Shown here piece by piece: positions 1-5,421 of a stretch of DNA of 6,346 nt. Under the pieces are notes generated by a model. It was not told where the DNA came from. It saw only the letters and a list, made by a program, of their open reading frames with translations, and ran no database searches. Position 1 is the stretch's first letter. Every line of letters starts with the position of its first letter. Source of the DNA: Nitrospirota bacterium. Its GTDB lineage: Bacteria > Nitrospirota > Nitrospiria > Nitrospirales > Nitrospiraceae. The stretch lies in assembly GCA_016195505.1 (NCBI GenBank), contig JACPZN010000274.1, positions 1-6,346 of the forward strand, written 5' to 3'. The position numbers and the translations under genes are program-made.

Positions 1-5
1 CCGGT

Positions 6-719
6 ATGTTCGTGTTGAGTGCAAACGGGCAGGACCTGCGCTTTCCACCTGTTGAGCAGGCTTCGCCCGAAGGCTTGCTCGCCATCGGTGGCGACTTGCG
101 CCCGGAGCGGTTACTCGAAGCCTACCGGCACGGCATCTTTCCCTGGTACAACAACGACCAACCCATCTTGTGGTGGTCGCCAGATCCACGAGCCGTGCTC
201 TTCCCCGAAAGGCTCCACGTCTCACGCAGCCTAAAGAGAAGCCTTCGGCCCGGCCGCTTCAGCGTCACGCTCGACACCTGTTTCAGAGAAGTCATGACAC
301 AGTGCGCTAGCCCCAGACCACAATATCATCCGGAAGGCGGAACCTGGATCACACCTGAGATGATCGAGGCCTACACGAGGCTCCACGAACTCGGCTACGC
401 CCATTCCGTTGAAACCTGGATTGGAAAAGACTTGGTGGGTGGAGTCTATGGTGTGGCAATCGGTGGAGCGTTTTTCGCTGAATCCATGTTCACACTGGCC
501 GACGACGCCTCAAAAGTGGCGCTCGTTCTTCTCGTCCGCCAGCTTCAATCTTGGAATTTTCGCATCATCGACTGCCAGCAATCCTCGCCGCACGTCATGC
601 GCTTCGGAGCCGAAGACATTCCCCGCCGCAACTTTCTCAATCACCTGACTGCGGCACTCGCCCTTCCTGATCGACGTGGACGATGGGAATTCGATACCTC
701 CCCAAGGAAGAGAACCTGA
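6..719 (+). CDS. aat: Leucyl/phenylalanyl-tRNA--protein transferase (Aat)
   Basis: This cytoplasmic enzyme transfers Leu or Phe from aminoacyl-tRNA to the N-terminal Lys or Arg of proteins, creating a destabilising N-degron for the ClpS/ClpAP pathway. The 237-residue product is typical for the family. Family motifs are seen in order: FPPVEQA (13-19), GLLAIGGDL (23-31), the hallmark HGIFPWY (42-48), LWWSPDPR (55-62), LHVSRSL (70-76), GTWITPEMIEAY (112-123), GGVYGVAIGG (145-154), FFAESMF with Glu159, ASKVAL (168-173) and IDCQ with Asp189 and Gln191. Glu159, Asp189 and Gln191 match the positions assigned to catalysis and substrate binding in the E. coli enzyme. The ATG at 6 puts FPPVEQA at the usual distance from the N terminus. 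Only five bases precede it, so its ribosome binding site and any clpS/clpA neighbour lie outside the window. The identification is very secure. Confidence 0.96.
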   Translation: MFVLSANGQDLRFPPVEQASPEGLLAIGGDLRPERLLEAYRHGIFPWYNNDQPILWWSPDPRAVLFPERLHVSRSLKRSLRPGRFSVTLDTCFREVMTQCASPRPQYHPEGGTWITPEMIEAYTRLHELGYAHSVETWIGKDLVGGVYGVAIGGAFFAESMFTLADDASKVALVLLVRQLQSWNFRIIDCQQSSPHVMRFGAEDIPRRNFLNHLTAALALPDRRGRWEFDTSPRKRT

Positions 720-721
720 GT

Positions 722-751
722 TTGACAGTCTTTTCCTCGGTCACTTATGAT
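722..751 (+). promoter_or_regulatory. Sigma-70-type promoter for the rhodanese gene
   Basis: A perfect -35 box TTGACA (722-727) is followed, after an 18-base spacer, by TATGAT (746-751), five of six matches to the -10 consensus. The -35 box begins three bases after the aat stop codon. Transcription would start near 758, giving a leader of roughly 20 bases that carries the AGGAGG ribosome binding site. The sequence match is direct; promoter activity is inferred. Confidence 0.7.
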
Positions 752-766
752 GCTCACTCACTCATC

Positions 767-772
767 AGGAGG
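767..772 (+). promoter_or_regulatory. Shine-Dalgarno of the rhodanese gene
   Basis: AGGAGG lies five bases before the ATG at 778. It is a full-strength site and fixes that ATG as the start. Confidence 0.85.
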
Positions 773-777
773 TCTTT

Positions 778-1098
778 ATGAGTTTCTCAATCACGCCCAA
801 AGAACTGAAAGCCCGGATCGATAAAGGGGATACGCTGGTGCTCCTGGATGTCCGAGAACCCTGGGAGAACTCGCTCGCTAAGCTTGAAGGATCAGTACTC
901 ATCCCCCTCGGCACCTTGCCCCAGTCACTCTCAAAACTGGATAAGAACACGGAGATTATCGCTTATTGCCACCATGGGATGAGAAGCGGAGATGCGACAG
1001 GATTTCTGCTCCAGCAGGGATTCCCGAACGTGAAAAATCTGGTTGGCGGGATCGATGCCTGGTCCGTCCAGGTGGATGGAACCGTTCCCCGATACTAG
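778..1098 (+). CDS. Single-domain rhodanese-like sulfurtransferase
   Basis: This 106-residue protein is one rhodanese domain of the GlpE/PspE/ThiI-C-terminal style and is predicted to carry sulfur as a cysteine persulfide. Visible motifs are LLDVREPWE (22-30), the substrate-side loop G38 to P43, and the active-site loop CHHGMRS (64-70) with catalytic Cys64. The domain ends with LVGGIDAWS (88-96) and VDGTVPRY at the C terminus. All catalytic-loop residues are intact, so an active enzyme is likely. No signal peptide or membrane segment is visible, so it should be cytoplasmic. The start is fixed by the AGGAGG site five bases upstream. A strong candidate promoter in the 58-base gap suggests transcription independent of aat. 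The physiological sulfur donor and acceptor cannot be read from the sequence. Thiosulfate or cyanide detoxification and sulfur relay are both possible. Confidence 0.92.
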   Translation: MSFSITPKELKARIDKGDTLVLLDVREPWENSLAKLEGSVLIPLGTLPQSLSKLDKNTEIIAYCHHGMRSGDATGFLLQQGFPNVKNLVGGIDAWSVQVDGTVPRY

Positions 1099-1118
1099 TG
1101 CATATACCAGCCGGCATC

Positions 1119-1135
1119 CTCGGGTGAGCCGCGAG
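1119..1135. other. GC-rich hairpin between convergent genes (weak terminator candidate)
   Basis: The 49-base convergent gap (1099-1147) contains an imperfect hairpin: CTCGGG (1119-1124), loop TGAG, and CC-G-CGAG (1129-1135) with one bulged G at 1131. CCTCG (1118-1122) could alternatively pair with CGAGG (1139-1143). No U-tract follows on either strand. It is therefore a poor intrinsic terminator, and it may be coincidental. Confidence 0.2.
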
Positions 1136-1147
1136 CATCGAGGCAGG

Positions 1148-2071
1148 CTACACCATTTTTTCACGGAAAAAGGCCACGGTCTTCTTAAGTCCGTCGGCGA
1201 GTTCCACCTTGGCATCCCATCCGATTTCCAGTCTGATCTTTGAAGGATCAATCACGCTGCGCATCTGTTCGCCCGGTTTGGCCGGACCATGAACTTCCTT
1301 ACAGGTAGAACCCGTGATGCCTGCCAGCATGCGAAACAGCTCGTTGACCGACGTCTCAGCTCCGGTTCCGACGTTATAGACTCCCTGTGAATCCTGACCC
1401 ATCGCAGCCAGGTTGGCTTCTACCACATCGTCGACAAAAATAAAATCTCTCGTCTGGCGACCATTCCCGTTAATGATGGGCTGCTCATTGTTCAACATCT
1501 TCTGAACGAAGATCGCCACGACGCCGGCTTCTCCTTCAGGATCTTGCCGCGGTCCATACACGTTGGCATACCGCAGGCTCACGACTTGAATTCCGCTGAT
1601 GCGTTGAAAGTAAGACAAGTAATGTTCGCTGCAGAGTTTGCTGATGCCATAGGGCGAAAGTGGATTGGTGGTGTGGGACTCCGGCGCAGGATAAGTCTCC
1701 TGTTCACCATAGATCGCGCCTCCGGAAGAGGAGAACACCACCTTTCTCGTCCCATGCCGAACCGCCTGCTGCAGGACATTCATGGTGCCCAGCACATTGA
1801 CCTGCGCATCGAACACCGGGTCCTCAATTGAGCGCCGCACACTGATCTGAGCCGCAAGATGAAGGACGACGTTGGGCCGTTCATTCCGAAACACCCGCTC
1901 CAGGCGCCTGCTTTGAACATCGAGCTTATAGAGGCTGGCTGCCCGATTGACGTTCTTTCGTTTCCCAGAAGACAGGTTGTCGACGACGACGACGTTGTGC
2001 CCTTCTTCGACAAGCCGATCGACCACGTGAGACCCGATGAACCCTGCGCCGCCCGTCACGAGTACCTTCAT
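1148..2071 (-). CDS. NAD-dependent epimerase/dehydratase (UDP-glucose 4-epimerase-like)
   Basis: This is an extended short-chain dehydrogenase/reductase of about 307 residues that interconverts or modifies nucleotide sugars using bound NAD, probably feeding polysaccharide or LPS synthesis. Numbered from the ATG at 2071, the Rossmann glycine motif TGGAGFIG is at 6-13, the acidic NAD ribose binder at Asp31-Asn32, HLAAQ at 71-75, SSSGGAIYGE at 114-123 (catalytic Ser) and the catalytic YGISK at 141-145 (Tyr141, Lys145). Later family blocks also present are SLRYANVYGPRQ, GNGRQTRDFIFVDDVV, YNVGTG and the R-D-P stretch near the C terminus. GalE, UDP-GlcNAc/GalNAc 4-epimerase and related dehydratases share all of these, so the exact substrate is not assigned. 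Two tandem ATGs (2074 and 2071) are possible. The second is preferred because GGAGGA directly abuts the first. The gene follows tlyA after about 21-24 bases and is probably co-transcribed with it. Confidence 0.93.
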   Translation of the reverse strand: MKVLVTGGAGFIGSHVVDRLVEEGHNVVVVDNLSSGKRKNVNRAASLYKLDVQSRRLERVFRNERPNVVLHLAAQISVRRSIEDPVFDAQVNVLGTMNVLQQAVRHGTRKVVFSSSGGAIYGEQETYPAPESHTTNPLSPYGISKLCSEHYLSYFQRISGIQVVSLRYANVYGPRQDPEGEAGVVAIFVQKMLNNEQPIINGNGRQTRDFIFVDDVVEANLAAMGQDSQGVYNVGTGAETSVNELFRMLAGITGSTCKEVHGPAKPGEQMRSVIDPSKIRLEIGWDAKVELADGLKKTVAFFREKMV

Positions 2072-2074
2072 CAT

Positions 2075-2080
2075 TCCTCC
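2075..2080 (-). promoter_or_regulatory. Shine-Dalgarno of the epimerase gene
   Basis: GGAGGA on the minus strand touches the first of two tandem ATG codons. It leaves only about three to four bases to the second ATG at 2071. The short spacing argues for initiation at the second ATG. Confidence 0.65.
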
Positions 2081-2095
2081 AGCAGATTATCATCC

Positions 2096-2884
2096 TTAAC
2101 GGTCGTTTCTCTCTTTCATACCATGAAACGGTGACACGAACTCAAATATTGCCAAAATTTCATGATTGCCTTTTTTCCCCTTCATGGGGCAGTCGAGCGT
2201 TTGGGCCGTCCGTAGACCTACGTCGGCCGCAAAGTGAACGATTCGCTGGAGCACCTCCTGTCGTTGCCTCTCATCACGAACAATGCCGCCACGGCCGACC
2301 TGACCCTTTCCCACTTCGAACTGGGGCTTGACCAGAGCAATAACCCTGGCGCCAGGGCTCAAGAATTGAATGATGGGAGGGAACACCTTCGTCAACGAGA
2401 TGAATGACACATCGATGACCACAAGACCCACCAGCTCGGGAATCGTCGAAGGATCGATATACCGAATGTTGGTCCGCTCGATCAGTATGACGCGAGGATC
2501 CTGCCGAAGACGCCAGTCAAATTGGCCATAGCCCACATCAATTGCGTAGACGCGCGCCGCCCCTCTTTGCAATAAGCAATCGGTAAACCCTCCGGTTGAG
2601 CACCCAACATCGAGACAGACCATACCTTGAGGGTCGATCGAACAGGTATCCAGGGCCGGAGCAAGTTTGTCTCCGCCCCGACTGACGAATCGAGCGCTAT
2701 GCTTAGGAATCTCGATTGTCGCATCGACAAGAATCGATTTAGCCGGTTTATCGACGATCGCGCCGTCCACCTTCACCTCGCCAGCAAGTATCATCCGCAC
2801 CGCAACATCCCGGCTCTGCGCCAAGCCCTGCCTCACCAGCAGATGATCGAGACGATCTTTTTCGAAACGCGCGTTGGTACCCAT
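2096..2884 (-). CDS. tlyA: TlyA family rRNA (cytidine-2'-O)-methyltransferase
   Basis: This 262-residue protein combines an N-terminal S4 RNA-binding domain with a C-terminal FtsJ/RrmJ-type SAM methyltransferase. Family members 2'-O-methylate cytidines in 23S rRNA (C1920), and some also in 16S rRNA (C1409). In mycobacteria loss gives capreomycin resistance. The old name 'hemolysin' is probably misleading. S4 features run from RLDHLLVRQGLAQSR (11-25) to FVSRGGDKL (66-74). The SAM motif is DVGCSTGGF (92-100). The K-D-K-E catalytic set is seen as Lys73, Asp158 (VVIDVSFIS), Lys186 (ALVKPQFEVG) and Glu242 (GNHEIL). The length and the short extension before the S4 domain resemble the longer TlyA type II, but this is tentative. 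The ATG at 2884 has no clear Shine-Dalgarno. The 54-base gap after xseB is pyrimidine-rich and offers no better in-frame start. Co-transcription with xseB is likely. Confidence 0.95.
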   Translation of the reverse strand: MGTNARFEKDRLDHLLVRQGLAQSRDVAVRMILAGEVKVDGAIVDKPAKSILVDATIEIPKHSARFVSRGGDKLAPALDTCSIDPQGMVCLDVGCSTGGFTDCLLQRGAARVYAIDVGYGQFDWRLRQDPRVILIERTNIRYIDPSTIPELVGLVVIDVSFISLTKVFPPIIQFLSPGARVIALVKPQFEVGKGQVGRGGIVRDERQRQEVLQRIVHFAADVGLRTAQTLDCPMKGKKGNHEILAIFEFVSPFHGMKERNDR

Positions 2885-2938
2885 GAGTAATGAGGTGGAG
2901 AACCAATGAGAAAGGAAGGCAATCTGACGATTGAGACT

Positions 2939-3196
2939 CTACGGTTCGGAAGCGGAATCCTGCATGTCATCGCCATCGGAAGAGAACGCCCGAAGCTGCT
3001 TTTTCCCATTCTTATCCTGAACCAGGACTTCCACCTTCCGCTCGGCCTCTTCCAGCACTTTCAAGCAGTTCTTCGAAAGACGAATGCCCTCCTCGAAAAT
3101 CTTCAACGATTCATCAAGCGGCAGGTCACCCTTTTCTAATTCGCCCACGATGACTTCCAATCGAGCCATCGCCTGCTCAAACTTCACACCAGCCAC
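2939..3196 (-). CDS. xseB: Exodeoxyribonuclease VII small subunit (XseB)
   Basis: This is the 85-residue small subunit of exonuclease VII, the processive single-strand DNA exonuclease acting from both ends. The core is the usual helical hairpin: KFEQAMARLEVIVGELEKGDLPLDESLKIFEEG is recognisable across 5-37, with GDLPLDESL (23-31) as hallmark, then the second helix GIRLSKNCLKVLEEAERKVE (37-56). A hydrophilic tail (about 60-85) follows. Translation starts at a GTG, fixed by a strong AGGAGG eight bases upstream. The gene follows xseA after 53 bases. A perfect TATAAT in that gap suggests it also has its own promoter. Expression in excess of xseA would fit the enzyme, which binds several small subunits per large one. 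The assignment is secure. Confidence 0.95.
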   Translation of the reverse strand: MAGVKFEQAMARLEVIVGELEKGDLPLDESLKIFEEGIRLSKNCLKVLEEAERKVEVLVQDKNGKKQLRAFSSDGDDMQDSASEP

Positions 3197-3204
3197 AGCA
3201 ATCT

Positions 3205-3210
3205 CCTCCT
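3205..3210 (-). promoter_or_regulatory. Strong Shine-Dalgarno of xseB
   Basis: AGGAGG, within the purine run GAGAGGAGGAG on the minus strand, lies eight bases before the GTG at 3196. It decides that GTG as the xseB start. It is one of the strongest ribosome binding sites in the window. Confidence 0.85.
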
Positions 3211-3225
3211 CTCAAAAAGTAAGTC

Positions 3226-3254
3226 ATTATAGCGAGTCCCGTCCAGCTTTTAAA
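3226..3254 (-). promoter_or_regulatory. Candidate internal promoter for xseB-tlyA-epimerase
   Basis: On the minus strand a perfect TATAAT -10 box (3231-3226) is preceded, after 17 bases, by TTTAAA (3254-3249), which matches the -35 consensus TTGACA at four of six positions. The -35 box overlaps the xseA TAA stop codon. Transcription would begin near 3219, about 23 bases before the xseB start, with the AGGAGG site inside the short leader. The match is seen in the sequence; activity is inferred. Confidence 0.5.
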
Positions 3255-4551
3255 CTGATGGGTCCGTCATCGCTTCGTTCACTGTGCAACGCAACCGGCC
3301 CTTCGCCAGACGAGTCAAGACTTCTTGCCCAGCTGACACTTGCCTGGCATCCCGAATCACTTGGTGCGTGCAAATTGTCTCCACAATGCTGTACCCACGA
3401 GCAAGAATTCCCAGCGGGCTCAGATTGTTCAAACTGGTCAGGCAGGACCGAGCCTCTTGCTTCCGTCGATTCAAACCGTATCGCATGACTCCCTCAAGGC
3501 GTGAAAGTAATTGCGGCACGATGGCCATGCCATGACGCACGCGGGACCCGGGACTTCTGCTGATGAGCTCATGCTTGGACGAGTGGAGTTGCTCCCATCT
3601 TTGTTTCAGCACATCTTGCACGGCCTGCCGTATCTGAACAACCGCTCCGTCCACACGCTGTGCTTCCTCAAGAATCCGGAACCGGACGTTGGTGATCTGA
3701 GCGAGCACGAGATCAAGCCGTTGGCGTTCGACGCCACAGCGCCAACTCACGGCCTGTCGACAACGAACCGAGAGGTCGCCAAGACGTTCCACGATTTCGT
3801 TCAACACAGGAGCAACAGCTTCAGCGGCGGCCGATGGTGTGGGCGCCCGCATATCGGCTGCAAAGTCCGCTAAGGTCACATCCGTTTCATGCCCTACGGC
3901 CGACACCACAGGAATAGGCGATGCTACGATTGCCCGCACGACCACTTCCTCATTAAAACTCCAGAGGTCCTCCCAAGAACCGCCGCCCCGCCCCACGATG
4001 ATCACATCGACGCGGCCTAATTCGTTCAACAATCGAATGGCAGACGCAATCTGTTCGGCTGAGCCATCTCCCTGGACTTGTACCGGTGCAACAATGATTC
4101 CTAGGATAGGACAGCGGCGATGCAATACGGTAATCATGTCCTGAATGGCCGCTCCGGTCGACGACGTGACAATCCCTATTGTTTGAGGGAAAGCTGGCAG
4201 GGGTCTTTTTCGGCTCTCGTCAAAGAGCCCTTCCGCAGCAAGACGACTCTTGAGCTGCTCAAAGGCCAACTGCAGTGCGCCGAGGCCCTTCGGCTCCACG
4301 TACTCAAGGACAACCTGGTACTCCCCGCGCGGTTCGTATACTGTCACTCTTCCCCGCGCGATGACGTGAAGCCCGTCTTCCAAGCCGAACCGCAATCGAA
4401 GAGCGGTCGACCGAAAGATCACCGCCCGAATCTGACTAGAGTCGTCCTTGAGCGTACAATAGAGATGTCCGGATCCGGGCGCACGCAGGTTGGAGATTTC
4501 CCCTTCGAGCCACACCTCGGCAAAATCAGTTTCAAGGGAAGCCCGAACCAA
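3250..4551 (-). CDS. xseA: Exodeoxyribonuclease VII large subunit (XseA); true start probably upstream
   Basis: This is the catalytic subunit of exonuclease VII, which degrades single-stranded DNA to acid-soluble oligonucleotides with XseB. Numbered from the TTG at 4551, an N-terminal OB-fold (about 9-100) contains VWLEGEISN (13-21), GSGHLYCTLKD (26-36) and a GRVTVYEPRGEYQ block. The nuclease domain carries IGIVTSSTGAAIQD, DVIIVGRGGGSWEDLW and GHETDVTLADFAADMRAPTPSAAAE. A long helical region and the C-terminal NLSPLGILARGYSIV follow. The TTG is only the first canonical start codon. The open frame continues upstream and encodes the conserved XseA N-terminal motif VSELT (4569-4555), which this start would lose. 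No ATG, GTG or TTG lies between it and the upstream stop at 4644-4642. An ATT at 4626-4624, ten bases after an AGGAG, would give 458 residues, close to E. coli XseA (456). Function is certain; the start is not. Confidence 0.93.
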   Translation of the reverse strand: MVRASLETDFAEVWLEGEISNLRAPGSGHLYCTLKDDSSQIRAVIFRSTALRLRFGLEDGLHVIARGRVTVYEPRGEYQVVLEYVEPKGLGALQLAFEQLKSRLAAEGLFDESRKRPLPAFPQTIGIVTSSTGAAIQDMITVLHRRCPILGIIVAPVQVQGDGSAEQIASAIRLLNELGRVDVIIVGRGGGSWEDLWSFNEEVVVRAIVASPIPVVSAVGHETDVTLADFAADMRAPTPSAAAEAVAPVLNEIVERLGDLSVRCRQAVSWRCGVERQRLDLVLAQITNVRFRILEEAQRVDGAVVQIRQAVQDVLKQRWEQLHSSKHELISRSPGSRVRHGMAIVPQLLSRLEGVMRYGLNRRKQEARSCLTSLNNLSPLGILARGYSIVETICTHQVIRDARQVSAGQEVLTRLAKGRLRCTVNEAMTDPSV

Positions 4552-4636
4552 ACCGGTCAGTTCCGAGACGGTGAGAATTCGTCTCGAGGAAGAGTCAGGG
4601 GATGGCAGAAAGGAACGAGTGCGAATGCTCGTGAGT

Positions 4637-4642
4637 CTCCTC
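4637..4642 (-). promoter_or_regulatory. Shine-Dalgarno that decides the xseA start
   Basis: GAGGAG on the minus strand overlaps the TAG stop of the upstream phosphoesterase gene. Ten bases downstream is an in-frame ATT (4626-4624), the best-placed initiator for xseA. The TTG at 4551 is 85 bases away and cannot use this site. An ACG four bases downstream is a less likely alternative. Confidence 0.5.
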
Positions 4643-5421
4643 TAGTCGATGATCCGAATTCGTTCAAAGGCGATCGCCTTGCCCAAGCGTGCATCGAGTT
4701 CAAGTAACACCGCACAGAATACCGACGGTCCTGATGCCACTTCAAAACGGCGTGGCATGCCCGTCAGAAACTTATCGATCGCCAGCTCTTTTTTCACTCC
4801 GATCACCGAATGGAGCGGCCCGGTCATCCCAATATCGGTGATATAGGCCGTCCCCTTGGGAAGAATCTGATCGTCGGCGGTCTGCACATGCGTATGGGTA
4901 CCGACCACAGCCGTCACATCTCCATCCAAATAGTGGCCCATGGCCATCTTTTCTGACGTGGCCTCCGCATGCATATCGACGATCACCGCCGATGTTTCTC
5001 GCTTGAGTCGTGACAACTCACGTTTCGCCGTTTGAAAAGGGCAATCGATCGTCGGCATGTACGCCCGCCCCATCAATTGCAGCACGGCAAGCCGTTCTCC
5101 GCCGGCTGTCTCAATAACCACGCTTCCATTTCCAGGGACTCCAGACGGATAGTTCGCCGGACGTAGTAAGCGTGATTCACGAGGAAAGTACTCCAGCACT
5201 TCCTTCTTATCCCACGCATGATTGCCCGTGGTGATCACCGATAAGCCTGTTTCAAAGAGCTCTTCGGCCAACTCCGGCGTAATACCGAATCCGCCCGCTA
5301 CATTCTCGCCGTTTCCGATCACCAAATCGACTTGACGCTGGGCAACCAGTCGCGGTACCGCGCGGGCCACGGCCCGACGGCCCGGTTCTCCCATAATGTC
5401 CCCGATACACAGTACCTTCAT
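4642..5421 (-). CDS. YmdB/TIGR00282 family metallophosphoesterase
   Basis: This 259-residue binuclear-metal phosphoesterase matches the family of B. subtilis YmdB, which hydrolyses 2',3'-cyclic nucleotides (and acts on cyclic-phosphate termini) and affects biofilm choice. Metal-binding positions are visible: Asp8 in IGDIMGEPGR (6-15), Glu39-Asn40 in GNGENVAGGFG (36-46), Asn67-His68 in TTGNHAWD (64-71), His151 in DMHAEATSEK (149-158), and His176 and His178 in VGTHTHVQTAD. The conserved TDIGMTGP and a GVKKE segment follow. Length is normal for the family and no signal peptide is seen, so it should be cytoplasmic. Its ATG overlaps the rny stop codon in an ATGA junction, and no clear Shine-Dalgarno precedes it, so translation is probably coupled to rny. 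The rny-ymdB pair is also adjacent in B. subtilis. The in-cell substrate remains inferred. Confidence 0.93.
   Translation of the reverse strand: MKVLCIGDIMGEPGRRAVARAVPRLVAQRQVDLVIGNGENVAGGFGITPELAEELFETGLSVITTGNHAWDKKEVLEYFPRESRLLRPANYPSGVPGNGSVVIETAGGERLAVLQLMGRAYMPTIDCPFQTAKRELSRLKRETSAVIVDMHAEATSEKMAMGHYLDGDVTAVVGTHTHVQTADDQILPKGTAYITDIGMTGPLHSVIGVKKELAIDKFLTGMPRRFEVASGPSVFCAVLLELDARLGKAIAFERIRIID

Noticed and set aside
1155..1160. T-run on the plus strand after the rhodanese as a terminator U-tract
   Set aside because: It is more than ten bases from any stem and lies within the 3' end of the epimerase gene, where it encodes Lys/Glu codons on the other strand.
931..1251. 106-codon minus-strand frame spanning the convergent gap
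   Set aside because: It overlaps the rhodanese antisense and the epimerase 3' end out of frame, with no motif or start signal.
1979..1995. Tandem GAC/GTC trinucleotide run
   Set aside because: It encodes the VVVVD strand end of the epimerase Rossmann fold, so the repeat is explained by coding sequence.
2096..2884. tlyA as a hemolysin/toxin gene
   Set aside because: The S4 domain, SAM motif and complete K-D-K-E set identify an rRNA methyltransferase; the haemolysin label is historical.
4120..4707. 195-codon open frame on the plus strand opposite xseA and the phosphoesterase 3' end
   Set aside because: It is wholly antisense to two certain genes, has no ribosome binding site that I can see, and its translation is a low-complexity basic sequence with no family motif. 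It is a shadow frame.
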